NCBI GenBank assembly: GCA_937872515.1 | Contig: CALMSX010000064.1 | Coordinates: 1 to 32,559 of the forward strand | DNA length: 32,559 bases | Direction: 5' to 3' | From: an uncultured Bacteroidota bacterium | GTDB lineage: Bacteria > Bacteroidota > Bacteroidia > Chitinophagales > Saprospiraceae | In this document: in pieces, positions 1 through 8,601 of the stretch | Position numbering within the stretch: the first letter of the stretch is position 1 | How the letters are laid out: each line of letters starts with the position of its first letter | Translations under genes and position numbers: made by a program | Notes under the pieces: model-generated | The model's database searches: none | Told to the model about the DNA's origin: nothing | What the model saw: the letters and a program-made list of their open reading frames with translations, nothing else

Positions 1-299
1 TTTAAATTCATAATCGTCGTCTCTGTTTCCTTCATTTAAATTGTTGTTATAATTGTGATCAACCTCATCATTATCAATGCCCCATTCTATTAAATATTTA
101 GGATTATTTAATATTAATATTCCATGTACATGATCAGGCATCACCACAAATGCACCTAATTGTGCAACTGGCGAATGTTTAGGAATTTCATACCACATAG
201 ATTGTGCAATTTCACCGGTTTCAGATAATATAATTTTTTCATCAACAATCTCTCCAAAATAACGAATTAATTCTTTGGTGCACGTTGCTATAACCACGC
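1..299 (-). pseudogene. Truncated Y1/RAYT-type transposase (5' end missing; 3' end outside window)
   Basis: Read on the minus strand, this translates to a segment that aligns by eye with the intact transposase at 513-1178. Both have FGEIVDE / FGDIIDE followed by GAFVVMPDHVHGIL / GAFVAMPDHFHGLL. The H-x-H (HUH) metal-binding motif of the Y1 transposase family is therefore present. The family's N-terminal 40-50 residues are missing. Homology fades just before a perfect 34-bp palindrome (287-320), and no ATG lies upstream in frame. The frame stays open into the palindromic repeats until a TGA near position 363, so a TTG-started hybrid cannot be excluded. The coding sequence continues past the left edge, so whether the catalytic tyrosine survives cannot be seen. 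Inference: a decayed or 5'-truncated transposase copy broken at a REP-like element. Confidence 0.65.
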
Positions 300-320
300 G
301 ATTAATCGCGTGGTTATAGC
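287..320. repeat. Perfect 34-bp palindrome, REP-like
   Basis: The 17-base half GCTATAACCACGCGATT is followed directly by its reverse complement, centred between 303 and 304, with no mismatch and no loop. It abuts the truncated transposase. Short palindromes beside a Y1/RAYT transposase are the classic arrangement of REP elements and their mobilising enzyme. That functional link is inference here. Confidence 0.8.
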
Positions 321-376
321 TCAATGGATAGGTCAAAGAAGCGATTAATCGCGTGATTATAGCTCAATGGATAGGT
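298..376 (+). repeat. Two 36-bp direct repeats with REP-like palindromic core
   Basis: The copies lie at 298-333 and 341-376, differ at one base and start 43 bp apart. Each begins with the palindromic core GCGATTAATCGCGTG and ends with TTATAGCTCAATGGATAGGT. A third, degraded copy at about 384-407 keeps GCGAT and AATTATAGCT. The right half of the 34-bp palindrome is the start of copy 1. The repeats sit between the two transposase copies. Confidence 0.75.
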
Positions 377-512
377 AAACACCGCGATGCTTCCCGTAAT
401 TATAGCTAAACGTAGAGTTTTTTTATAAATGCTTCCAGCTGAAAAAAAATCCTTAATTCTATTTTGGTGATAAGCCTAAAAAAGGGTACTTCAATGAGGC
501 AATTTAATTGAT

Positions 513-1178
513 TTAGAGATCATGATTTTTATGCCAATTTTTTGGATTATTTTGTATGTATTTTGTAATGACTGCCATCTCCCATTTTTTAAACACAATT
601 TGACAGTAAAAACGTGGTTGCCAAACAAAAGAGGTTTCTATTTTCCGAATTTCAAATGTACTCCGGCCTTTAAACCATCTAATAACTCTGGAAATGTTTT
701 CATACATCATTGGGTTTTTATATCCAGTAATTCCACCTGGTGTATCTTTTGTAAGATCATATGTACTTTCTTTAATCAATTGACCAGATAATAGTCGAGG
801 TGTTATTGAACCATCGTCTAATTGTTCTATGTGTAACAAACCATGAAAATGGTCCGGCATTGCAACAAATGCACCCAAACGAATAAAGGGAAATTTGTTC
901 GGTATTTCTAACCATATATCAATTGCTATTTGACCGGCCTTTGACAATTTCATGGTTTCATCAATGATATCCCCAAAAATCATTTCACGATCTTTAATAT
1001 TAATCGTAATAAAATAGCATCCATTTTGGCCGAAATCAAACATTTTGGCTCGTGCAAAACCACCTTTAAATTTATTCATAACATACATTGACTGGTTTTC
1101 TAATTCTCTGAAATATAACATTTCAGGTAAAACTTTATTAAAGGGTTTAAAAAGATGTTTAAGACAAAGAATTTGCAT
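513..1178 (-). CDS. REP-associated tyrosine transposase-like protein (Y1 Tnp / IS200-like fold)
   Basis: A 221-residue protein. The core starts near residue 52 with a beta-strand (CYFITINIKDREMIFG). The HUH metal-binding motif follows as PDHFHGLLHI (about 108-117). The C-terminal part has ISRVIRWFKGRSTFEI, then FVWQPRFYCQIV, and then ITKYIQNNPKNW, where the tyrosine of KYIQNNP is the likely DNA-linking nucleophile. Enzymes of this family cut single-stranded DNA at hairpins through a 5'-phosphotyrosine intermediate, and many domesticated members mobilise REP palindromes. All expected motifs are present, so the gene appears intact. The N-terminal 50 residues are less typical, so the true start may be an internal ATG. 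No Shine-Dalgarno sequence is visible. The nearest repeats are at 287-407, just downstream of the stop. Confidence 0.85.
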   Translation of the reverse strand: MQILCLKHLFKPFNKVLPEMLYFRELENQSMYVMNKFKGGFARAKMFDFGQNGCYFITINIKDREMIFGDIIDETMKLSKAGQIAIDIWLEIPNKFPFIRLGAFVAMPDHFHGLLHIEQLDDGSITPRLLSGQLIKESTYDLTKDTPGGITGYKNPMMYENISRVIRWFKGRSTFEIRKIETSFVWQPRFYCQIVFKKWEMAVITKYIQNNPKNWHKNHDL

Positions 1179-1226
1179 ACTTCCAATTTCTAATACCTTT
1201 CGTCACTCATGATTCCATCCATCCCC

Positions 1227-1472
1227 CTACCAGCCATACAAACTCTTTAAATATTTCAATCTCTCCAGAGGTAGGAATAATTTAAAAAAGGACATGTGTA
1301 TCCCCTTTTGTTTTAACCTGCGATAATCGATCCAGGGTCGATAAACAAAGATGTAAATCAGAAGAATGATAGATCCAGCTTGGGTGTTTCCATTGAGAAA
1401 TAAGAATGCCATAGGCATAACAGGAATTACCACTTGAAGATAGTAAGTCAGGGTGTGCATCGTTATTTTCAT
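1227..1472 (-). CDS. Small predicted membrane protein, unknown function
   Basis: About 81 residues from the ATG at 1470-1472; a TTG at 1490 and a second ATG at 1460 are alternatives. The middle holds two adjacent hydrophobic stretches, roughly LQVVIPVMPMAFLFL and SIILLIYIFVY, followed by a basic aromatic tail (RPWIDYRRLKQKG, then FFKLFLPLERLKYLKSLYGW). By the positive-inside rule, the tail is probably cytoplasmic. It lies 48 bp upstream of the transposase on the same strand. No family was recognised. The two clear membrane segments and the lack of a competing frame favour a real gene, but the start is uncertain. Confidence 0.5.
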   Translation of the reverse strand: MKITMHTLTYYLQVVIPVMPMAFLFLNGNTQAGSIILLIYIFVYRPWIDYRRLKQKGIHMSFFKLFLPLERLKYLKSLYGW

Positions 1473-1633
1473 TTGCGTTTTAATAACCAAATTTAGTGGG
1501 TATTCTTAATTTTGGCTCCGCAAAGGCACTATTTAATTGTATTTTAACAACCCCACCCATTTTAAAATAGGTAGCCCGCACCAGAATGCTGTCGCAGAGG
1601 TAAGAATTGAAAATCGGTAAATCGATAGCCGGA

Positions 1634-1922
1634 TCCCTACACCGGTGCCCGGTATTGGGACAGGTGCTCCGTTGCCGGATCCCTACAACGGCTTCGAAGT
1701 TATAGGGACACGTACTCCGATGCTCCGTTAATAGATTGGGATTTGCAGTCGCCACTCGTGGAGCTCGAGGTTCCCTCTCTTTTGATTGCCACAGGCAATC
1801 AAATCAACCGTTCGGTCATTCCGCTGCTCCGTCCCCGGCTCCCTACACCAGTAAACTGGCGTTGGGACAAGTCCTCCGTCCCTAGAAGCTCGCTACACCA
1901 GTCAACTGGCGTTGGGACAAGT
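1634..1922 (+). repeat. Cluster of four dispersed hairpin units (TCCCTAC...TGGGACA family)
   Basis: Units lie at 1634-1660, 1680-1708, 1840-1867 and 1891-1917. Each begins with (T)CCCTACA or CGCTACA and closes with TTGGGA or TAGGGA, with imperfect complementary arms of 9-13 bp. A tail resembling CA(A/G)GTnCTCCG follows. The third and fourth belong to a 35-bp direct repeat (1838-1872 and 1888-1922, two mismatches). The same element occurs twice in reverse orientation at 13411-13486. Confidence 0.6.
1781..1803. repeat. Hairpin with perfect 10-bp stem
   Basis: TTTGATTGCC at 1781-1790 and GGCAATCAAA at 1794-1803 are perfectly complementary around the loop ACA. There is no flanking T-run on either strand, so it is not a typical terminator. 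It lies among the hairpin units of this region and may be a diverged relative. Confidence 0.6.
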
Positions 1923-2044
1923 ACTTGGACTCATAGCAGATAGTGGCCTCGTTTCGACCCGCAAATTGCGCGTTTATTACAAAATCAATTTGCTCAGTAT
2001 TTTGATATTTCCATTAAATAAAAATCAAAATATTCTCCTATTTG

Positions 2045-2074
2045 TTTGAATATCAGTTGAAAAGTGTATTTTTA
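2045..2074 (+). promoter_or_regulatory. Candidate Bacteroidota-type promoter for the gene at 2096
   Basis: TTTG at 2045-2048 and TATTTTTA at 2067-2074 are separated by 18 bp. The second box matches the Bacteroidota -7 consensus TAnnTTTG except for the last base. Transcription would start about 15 bp before the ATG. This is a one-mismatch match in AT-rich DNA, so support is modest. Confidence 0.35.
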
Positions 2075-2095
2075 TTCCACGAAACCAACTAGGCT

Positions 2096-3490
2096 ATGTT
2101 GAGTAAAATTGTAGTGCTGATCGACCATCTGGAGCAGGCCCAAACGCAGGACTTGAAAAAATATCTGCTGACCAAGACGTACGCAGATTCTGATATTTTT
2201 AAGGTGTTTGAGTACCTGGCTGCATCTGTAAAAAAGAAGGAGGATCAAAAGTCGCCGGAATACATCCATGAAAAGATATTTCCAAAATCAACCAAAAAGA
2301 CAATTGCCAATTATTTGTCGCTGCTCTACAATTGGGCAGAAGAGTGGATGGCTCTGGAGACATTAAAACAGGAAGAATTTACAGTGGACCATCTGGCCCA
2401 ACGATGGCTCAATAAAAATGGACTTTACCACCTGGCGGATCAAACGTACAATCGTATAGAAAGAGGCATAACAGAAGAAGGTAAGGCAGATCTACACCGT
2501 ACCAGGATTAAAGCCCTGGCCATGTTTGATCAATTGTTTAGCAACAACCCAGCAAGGGAGAATCTGCCAAAGGAAAAATATGAGGAAATGGCTGGCAGTT
2601 TCCGGCAATACATGAAGGCTAAACTCCTTTTGATCAATACAGAGTTACACAACTGGGGTGATATCAATAATTTTAATTTTACAGATTGCATCCAGGAAAA
2701 TGCAAGGTTGATTGATACGATTGAATCGGATGAAACCAGCCACATCCTGGAATTACTGCTTTCTATGATTCGCGACAATCATGTACCTGCATTTATGGAA
2801 TTAAAGGATATTTTACTAGGTGGCCGCCTGGTACCTGCTACCCGTATGTTTTTAATTATTGGCAGATATATGCAAAGAGTGTCAATGCGGTTATGGAGCA
2901 AGGGACTCATCAAAGACCAAAAGATCATGCACGACCTGCTCGACTTTGGCATGAAGTCAGGTATATATTTTACCAATGACCGTCTGCCTTCCGCTGTTTT
3001 TCATAATGTTGTAGTGCAGCAATGCCTGATCAGCGACTATGAAGAAACGGTAAAATTTATAGAAAAATGGATGCCCTCCGTAGTAACGGAAGACACGGAG
3101 GCAACCCAGGCACTTGCCATGGCTCAGTGTTGTTTTTATCACCACCGTTATCCCGAAATCCATCTTTACACAGGTCGTCACGTCTTTCCTACCTTCAATC
3201 AGAAAAACCTCGCCCAGGGTCTGCACCTGATTGCCGCTTTTGAAAACCGTGATTGTGAGCGTCACATCTACGAAACAGCCCTCACCTCTTCCCAAAACTT
3301 TTTAAAACGAAACCAACTCCGCATGTCGAAACACCTTTTCGACAGCTATAAAAACTTAATAACATTTATCAAAGCAGTAGATAACAATAATGAGCGAATA
3401 CCCAATCCAGAACTAATCTCTCCTTTGCTTTATAGAAAGTGGTGTATGGAGTTGTACCAGGTATTAGCTAACCGGGTATCAGGGAACTGA
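2096..3490 (+). CDS. Hypothetical helical cytoplasmic protein, unknown function
   Basis: A 464-residue protein with no signal peptide and no membrane segment, so probably cytoplasmic. The sequence is leucine- and lysine-rich and appears almost entirely alpha-helical. Recurring amphipathic helices and patterns such as RWLNKNGLYHLADQTYNRIERG and NFLKRNQLRMSKHLFDSYKNLITF suggest a TPR-like or other helical-repeat scaffold. I recognise no catalytic motif or named family. The gene stands alone, preceded by a repeat-rich region and followed immediately after its TGA by a heptamer repeat array. The ATG at 2096 is the first in the frame and no Shine-Dalgarno is visible. A Saprospiraceae-restricted family is possible but unverified. 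Confidence 0.8.
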   Translation: MLSKIVVLIDHLEQAQTQDLKKYLLTKTYADSDIFKVFEYLAASVKKKEDQKSPEYIHEKIFPKSTKKTIANYLSLLYNWAEEWMALETLKQEEFTVDHLAQRWLNKNGLYHLADQTYNRIERGITEEGKADLHRTRIKALAMFDQLFSNNPARENLPKEKYEEMAGSFRQYMKAKLLLINTELHNWGDINNFNFTDCIQENARLIDTIESDETSHILELLLSMIRDNHVPAFMELKDILLGGRLVPATRMFLIIGRYMQRVSMRLWSKGLIKDQKIMHDLLDFGMKSGIYFTNDRLPSAVFHNVVVQQCLISDYEETVKFIEKWMPSVVTEDTEATQALAMAQCCFYHHRYPEIHLYTGRHVFPTFNQKNLAQGLHLIAAFENRDCERHIYETALTSSQNFLKRNQLRMSKHLFDSYKNLITFIKAVDNNNERIPNPELISPLLYRKWCMELYQVLANRVSGN

Positions 3491-3621
3491 GTCAACTGCT
3501 AACGGCTTACCGCCTACGGTCAACCGCTCACTGCAAACGGCTTACCGCCTACTGTCAACCGCTCACGGCTTACGGCTTACCGCCTACGGTCAACCGCTCA
3601 CAGCTTACTGCTTACTTCTCG
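3491..3621. repeat. Heptamer tandem repeat array with 35-bp higher-order period
   Basis: The array starts on the base after the stop codon of the preceding gene. It consists of 7-bp units such as CGGCTTA, CCGCCTA, CGGTCAA and CCGCTCA. Five heptamers form a 35-bp block that recurs with exact spacing at 3503, 3538 and 3573, differing mainly in the fifth unit (CTGCAAA, CGGCTTA, CAGCTTA). The unit length is not a multiple of three and no frame is conserved, so it is non-coding. Confidence 0.8.
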
Positions 3622-3906
3622 TTGCTTTTCGCTAACTGTGACCGAACGTTTGAAATACAATGGCAGATAATACTGATTGTTTACGCGAGCTAAGTATAGT
3701 TCAAAAATGAAAATTATAGATTTTCAATCTTACAAAAAACCACGAGATTCGAGATTGGCAACTGCAAATCAAAATTGGAGCATCTCGAGTCCGAGTAACT
3801 GGCAACGGAGCAACTTGGAATCCGGGGTTGCATAAAAAGTGTCAACTTATTTTTATGACAAAACAGCAAACTTGGTTATTTTTTGATCACTCACTTTAAA
3901 CTTCCA
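3622..3906. other. Convergent intergenic remainder, nothing recognisable
   Basis: This is the rest of the gap between two converging genes. No clear terminator hairpin is visible for either gene. A 42-codon frame at 3707-3835 has no supporting features. Confidence 0.5.
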
Positions 3907-5994
3907 TCAGTATTTTTTGCTGTTAAAAATGGTGTATAGAGGCACGTTGTAATTGATGCCGGCGACCCAGCCGTATTTTTTATAAATGTTAACTTCATTG
4001 GCCACATCACCTGCTTTGGTTAGCAGGGGGTATTGTTGATATCCTATATTTAGTGCCAAAGGGGCGCAGTCGCAAACAGGTACTAATAATGAAAAGTGAA
4101 TACCTGGAGCAAGAATTTCTTTTAAATATATTTTGGCTATATCGGAAGTATCATTGCTGAATCTATAGGCAGTTAAAGGACCTAGGTCTACCACACTTCC
4201 TAATAGCGTTGCTGCCCATTTTTTACCCAGTGATGTCGAAACGGAAATTCCCACCGGTGTAGAGATTCCATATCTGACAGACTTCTGTCCGTCAAAATAA
4301 GCTGAACCTCCCAGATAAGAGTCAATACTTACATTATATCCTGCCGTTCTCTTATCCCTCCATGAGCCTGACGCTGCAGCAAATTGTTGAAGTATGTTTT
4401 TTACATCATCTGCAGTTTTGGCTTCGGCCATTTGAGCTATGAAGATGCCTTTTTCTAAAATAAATTTGATGACATTTTTAAAATTTTCATGTTTATTAGT
4501 ACTAATGGTGTTGAATAATTTTCCCACACTTAAAACTGCCAATGTATATTGTTTGGAATAAACACCTTTATAAACTTCAGAGGAGGTATTTAAGACATTT
4601 TTGATTGTGCTTAAAAGGGTGGGTGATATAATTCCGGGTTTGAAATAGTTTGCTCCTTCCAGAAGAGACAACAATTGATTGGCTGCAGAAAAATATCGGT
4701 CAACTTCATTTTCTTTGTCCTGATCAGTAAGTGTAGATTTATTATTTTGGTGAAGCTCATTTATTTGGGAGGCTATATTTCTTATATCTCTAATGATATT
4801 GATTACATCGGTTATAGTGTTATTTTCATTTAAGATTTCAGCTAAATTTTTAGTTCCATAATTGATTTTCTCAGCCTGTGTTATAACTAAACCAATAAAA
4901 TATCTTAATAATTTAGGATTGGTGAGCAACTCGTCAATTTGTTGGGTGCTAATCCAGTAAGGATCATCTGTATTTTCTGAACTATCCTTTAAAGCGTAAT
5001 TGAATAGCCTCAATGTTTCAAAAGCTGCCACAACATTCGGATCGGTGTTGGCCAATATATCATCAGTATTAATTTCCTGGAGCGCCCTGCCTATGTGTAC
5101 GGAATCTCTTACCGCATTGTAAAAATGAAAGCCGACGTTGGTTAAGAACTTGACATTTTGTTCTTTGATAAGTTCAGCACTCAGTTGTGAGCCGGGGTCT
5201 TGAATAAGATCAAACACTGCCTTGTCTGCTCTTTTGAGATCCCTTTCCATAGCAGACCTGAGTGTAGTCATGTAGGGTTCGAAGTCATATATCTTTTCAT
5301 CTATAAGATCCAAAACTCCATAAGTATTGGCAAATAGAATGCGTAAGTCTCTGTATTCATCTTTTTTAAATTCTGTTTTGAAATCATTGAAAAAACAATA
5401 CGCCATCTCTTTTTTGAACTGGGCAATGATGTGTCTTACCAGACCATCAGCATATTTGGTGACGTCGAGGCCGTAACTTGATGACTTACTTGATTCTGAT
5501 GCTGCCGCAGAAACACGATCACCGATTATAACATCTTTAAGGTAAATATTATCGACTTTCCATTTGTAATATTCTTTTAATTTTGAATTGGTGCGGTTAT
5601 TATTTTGAAGAAGCAATTTGGCGTCATAATAAATATTTCTTTTTTCCTGAGCTGTTTCAACTAAAGGAGGTGGTGGTGTGACGCAATCAAATTTTATTAT
5701 TTTGTGTAAAGTATCCTTACTCAATTCTATACCATTTACAGTGCAAGGAAACTCAATTGTTACATCAGTATCTATTTTAGTTACTATGATTTTATTTTCT
5801 GCCAAATAAATTTTATATTTTCCATTTAATGATTGATCTCCTTCTAATGAAACTGAAGCAAGATCAATGTTAATAATGGAAGATTGATTAAATGAGGTTT
5901 CAGATGGTAGATTTTCCCATGTGTAATTATGTGTCTGACAAATTACGGTTACTGCTATAAATAGAGTAAAAAAAAGTAATAAAATGGATTTCAT
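3907..5994 (-). CDS. Exported protein with helical body and beta-rich C-terminus, partner of the membrane protease
   Basis: A protein of about 695 residues with a signal peptide (MKSILLLFFTLFIAVTVICQ), so it is exported to the periplasm or outer membrane. The first 100 residues look beta-rich and end in a proline run (CVTPPPPLVE). The central 400 or so residues are mostly helical and charged. The last 150 or so (from GYNVSIDSYLGGSAYF) alternate glycine, aromatic and hydrophobic residues, as in a small outer-membrane barrel, and contain CDCAP. No family was recognised. The ATG at 5994 lies two bases after the stop of the upstream protease gene; an ATG at 6006 would overlap that stop. The tight spacing indicates one operon and probably one function. 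The chosen start gives the cleaner signal peptide. Confidence 0.75.
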   Translation of the reverse strand: MKSILLLFFTLFIAVTVICQTHNYTWENLPSETSFNQSSIINIDLASVSLEGDQSLNGKYKIYLAENKIIVTKIDTDVTIEFPCTVNGIELSKDTLHKIIKFDCVTPPPPLVETAQEKRNIYYDAKLLLQNNNRTNSKLKEYYKWKVDNIYLKDVIIGDRVSAAASESSKSSSYGLDVTKYADGLVRHIIAQFKKEMAYCFFNDFKTEFKKDEYRDLRILFANTYGVLDLIDEKIYDFEPYMTTLRSAMERDLKRADKAVFDLIQDPGSQLSAELIKEQNVKFLTNVGFHFYNAVRDSVHIGRALQEINTDDILANTDPNVVAAFETLRLFNYALKDSSENTDDPYWISTQQIDELLTNPKLLRYFIGLVITQAEKINYGTKNLAEILNENNTITDVINIIRDIRNIASQINELHQNNKSTLTDQDKENEVDRYFSAANQLLSLLEGANYFKPGIISPTLLSTIKNVLNTSSEVYKGVYSKQYTLAVLSVGKLFNTISTNKHENFKNVIKFILEKGIFIAQMAEAKTADDVKNILQQFAAASGSWRDKRTAGYNVSIDSYLGGSAYFDGQKSVRYGISTPVGISVSTSLGKKWAATLLGSVVDLGPLTAYRFSNDTSDIAKIYLKEILAPGIHFSLLVPVCDCAPLALNIGYQQYPLLTKAGDVANEVNIYKKYGWVAGINYNVPLYTIFNSKKY

Positions 5995-5996
5995 AT

Positions 5997-8255
5997 TTAG
6001 GAACATTTTAGGTTAAGTACATTCATTATCTCGACCAGGTTTATGCAAAGTGGGCACATTTTTTCATAAATATTGACATAGCCCGTAACAATGCCAATAC
6101 ATGCAACATTTGTTTTGTTTTCAATCTGAAAATAGGATATTATTGAACCGGAATCACCAGGCATTACTTGACTTTCAGTTGTTGGTTCCAATAAAAACAT
6201 ACTGTACATATACTCGTTGTTGTCAAAGGTATAGTCATAAGAGAACCTTTTGATCCTGTGCGGGATTTTATGCTCTTTACCATTTCTTATAGTATGAACA
6301 TCTATTTGATAGGCCTTATTTAAGTTGATAATATGGGTATCCATTACCGAACTTATTTCTAAGACATTAAATTTTTTAAGTACTTCGTTGGCTGTTGTAT
6401 TTATGGATATAATTGAAATGTCCATAAAACTTGAGTAGATAAGATTGGTTATATTCCCAATATGAACCTCATCGATGAAAATTCGATCAGATGTTTTGTT
6501 GAAAAAACCTTTTGAAGCACTATTGACTACGTGTGCACAAGTTAACAAACAGCTACTATTTGTTTTCTGGTCCCGAAAAATTCCTGCTGCAGAACCTTTG
6601 TTAAATGGAACCAATTGATTGTATAAATAACCATTGCCATCTGCACGGTTTGCTTTATAGCCAGGCAATATATTTAGCATTACATCATGTTTGGATTTTA
6701 CTTCATTTTTAAGTTTTAAAAGAATATTCTCTTCTGGTAGACTTTCAAGAATCAGATCAATTTGGTGGCCATCGGAGGATTTATTTACTGCCACAAAACC
6801 ATTTAACCCCATCCAATATTGTCTGAAAGTACTTATAGCAATCTCCACCGGATCCTGCGAAATGACTTTGTCTCCTTTAAGTTGAATGTCTTTGGTTAAT
6901 TCCTGTTTTTTTGCTTCCTCTTCTGGTTTTTTACCTGCCTCTCTAATGGAAACGAGTTTTTTTAGCAGATCAAACCAAAAGTTAGCACCGAGACTAAGGG
7001 CAAAAGCAGTGATAAGAATGCCCAATAACTTGATTGGACTTTTCAATAGGTAAGAAGTTATAAAACCTGCTTTTTGTAATATATTTTTTTCACGCTCACC
7101 TCTAATAAAAACTTTGTCACCATAAGTGGAAATTTTTGAAATTTTATAGTATTTGTCTTTTGTTATTTGATTAATATTGTTGATTATGTTGTTTCTCTTT
7201 TGTGAAAATACTTCTTTTTTATCCAGCGTATCTTTTAGTTCCCTTGCCGGAATTAATTTTAGGTTTGAATAGATGCTATTATTGTCAATCTCAACATTTT
7301 TTAAATCAGCCCAGTTATTTGTAAGTATAGCCACATCTTTTTTTGAAATCTGCCACCAACACAATTTACCATTCGTAAGCTTGTAAGCTTTTTCTGTGGT
7401 GTCAATCCCATAATTCCATTTTAGTCCTAAAATTTGATTTGCCTTTGTGATAGCACTTAGTGTTGCTTTTCTTTTTTCGATCAATTGATCATAATTAACC
7501 AGGGTGTCGTTTCTGCTCATAAGTGCAGAATCAAGTTTTCCTTCTTTTACTATTACACCAGCATAATCGGCTAATTCGGTGCGTATGTTTTTATTTTCTA
7601 CAAGAATCTTGGCTATTTCAATACTGTCAACATTAAACAGGATGCAGGCAAAAAAGCCAATTATAAAAATAAATAAACCTATTTTTCTTTTGTACCAGCC
7701 ATTGACACGATCCATCGTTTCTTCGAAATGGTTTTGTAACAGTGCTACAAAGTCTTCAAATTTGTCATTGGACCTATTTACCAGATTTACAAACATTTGG
7801 TGCGTTTCCTGGTCCAGGTGCATGGCATTGGTTTCTATGGCAAATTTTATTTTTTCCCACTCACTGATGCCTCTGCCACGATTGGAAAACATGTTGAGAA
7901 CGGTGATCACAAAATTCTCTTTGGAAATGTAAGAGGGTTTTCGATTGCGAAGTGAATACCATGCCTGATCGCCCGGTTTTGCAAGGTATTTGATGTTGGG
8001 TTCTTCATAAAATTTACCTGCTGTGGTAAATTTGAAGCCATTATCTTCTACCATAAAAATATCCTTTAGCCAGCGGAATAAGTCAGTCTTTAATACTCCG
8101 GTTTGAACATCATTGAGAATGTTATCAATACCTTGTCTCAACATTCTGGCCCTCATTCCAATCCAGGCGGAAAGAAGCTCAGCCATGATTGATGCGAGCA
8201 GGCTATACAGAAAATATATCAGCACCATGCCTATGAAAACATCTAATACCATCAT
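5997..8255 (-). CDS. Membrane protein with C-terminal trypsin-like serine protease domain
   Basis: A 752-residue protein. Three hydrophobic segments are visible: about 5-30, 192-215 and 407-428. The C-terminal domain (about 530-752) has the three signatures of a chymotrypsin-fold protease: TCAHVV with His575, MDISIISI with Asp612, and PGDSGSII with Ser702. The triad is complete. Charge distribution (KRK before segment two, KKLVSIREAGKKP after segment three) suggests the N-terminus is outside, residues 216-406 are periplasmic, and the protease lies in the cytoplasm. Topology is inference. The N-terminal module resembles unnamed membrane proteins I associate with Bacteroidota, but I know no name for it. 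It is the first gene of a pair with the exported protein downstream. The start is a double ATG (8255/8252); no strong promoter was found. Confidence 0.8.
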   Translation of the reverse strand: MMVLDVFIGMVLIYFLYSLLASIMAELLSAWIGMRARMLRQGIDNILNDVQTGVLKTDLFRWLKDIFMVEDNGFKFTTAGKFYEEPNIKYLAKPGDQAWYSLRNRKPSYISKENFVITVLNMFSNRGRGISEWEKIKFAIETNAMHLDQETHQMFVNLVNRSNDKFEDFVALLQNHFEETMDRVNGWYKRKIGLFIFIIGFFACILFNVDSIEIAKILVENKNIRTELADYAGVIVKEGKLDSALMSRNDTLVNYDQLIEKRKATLSAITKANQILGLKWNYGIDTTEKAYKLTNGKLCWWQISKKDVAILTNNWADLKNVEIDNNSIYSNLKLIPARELKDTLDKKEVFSQKRNNIINNINQITKDKYYKISKISTYGDKVFIRGEREKNILQKAGFITSYLLKSPIKLLGILITAFALSLGANFWFDLLKKLVSIREAGKKPEEEAKKQELTKDIQLKGDKVISQDPVEIAISTFRQYWMGLNGFVAVNKSSDGHQIDLILESLPEENILLKLKNEVKSKHDVMLNILPGYKANRADGNGYLYNQLVPFNKGSAAGIFRDQKTNSSCLLTCAHVVNSASKGFFNKTSDRIFIDEVHIGNITNLIYSSFMDISIISINTTANEVLKKFNVLEISSVMDTHIINLNKAYQIDVHTIRNGKEHKIPHRIKRFSYDYTFDNNEYMYSMFLLEPTTESQVMPGDSGSIISYFQIENKTNVACIGIVTGYVNIYEKMCPLCINLVEIMNVLNLKCS

Positions 8256-8601
8256 GTTGAAAACATTAGTTAATTTAAATCTTAGCCTGTATCAAATGCT
8301 ATCCCACAAATTGAAAGGACATCTTGCAAATTCGATATTATTGACTTGTCAAAGATCTGATGGGGATTCCAGTCAAACAATATAACTTCTGTTACAACCA
8401 GAATTGCTACTATTCAAGTAAAGGAGTTTCTCTAAAATAATTTTTATACACAAGGAACTTGGTGGGGAGCCATTTTTCTTTTCTATGAAAAATATAGTAT
8501 TCTCTCACCATGATACAATTTATATTTGTTTTGAATTAAAATGATTGCATCGAAAATTGATACGTCATTAAATTCCAAATTAGTGATTTTTTAACAGGGC
8601 G
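8256..8601. other. Intergenic region upstream of the protease operon, nothing clear
   Basis: AT-rich DNA without a credible reading frame. It must contain the promoter of the minus-strand protease operon, but I see only imperfect -7 boxes, such as a TAGCATTTG with a three-base spacer about 50 bp upstream of the ATG. Confidence 0.45.

Larger units (their letters stand above)
1491..2044. other. Intergenic region rich in hairpin repeats, no credible gene
   Basis: No reading frame here shows protein-like composition. The short ORFs on both strands are translations of the repeats. The stretch holds four related hairpin units between 1634 and 1917 and a separate 10-bp-stem hairpin at 1781-1803. 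The rest is AT-rich and leads into the promoter of the gene at 2096. Confidence 0.6.

Noticed and set aside
311..376. tRNA-like string (TTATAGCTCAATGGATAGG) occurring twice
   Set aside because: It resembles the 5' D-arm of a tRNA, but no anticodon arm, T-arm, or matching acceptor strand follows. It is part of the direct repeat.
1480..1943. Overlapping ORFs of 66 and 91 codons on opposite strands
   Set aside because: They translate hairpin repeats, have no domain or hydrophobic pattern, and lack supporting signals.
3491..3621. CRISPR array suggested by the regular 35-bp period
   Set aside because: There are no unique spacers. The whole period is made of similar 7-bp units, and no cas genes are nearby.
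3707..3835. 42-codon plus-strand frame starting MKIIDFQSYKK
   Set aside because: No promoter, no family, and it lies in a convergent gap of degenerate sequence. Not enough to call a gene.
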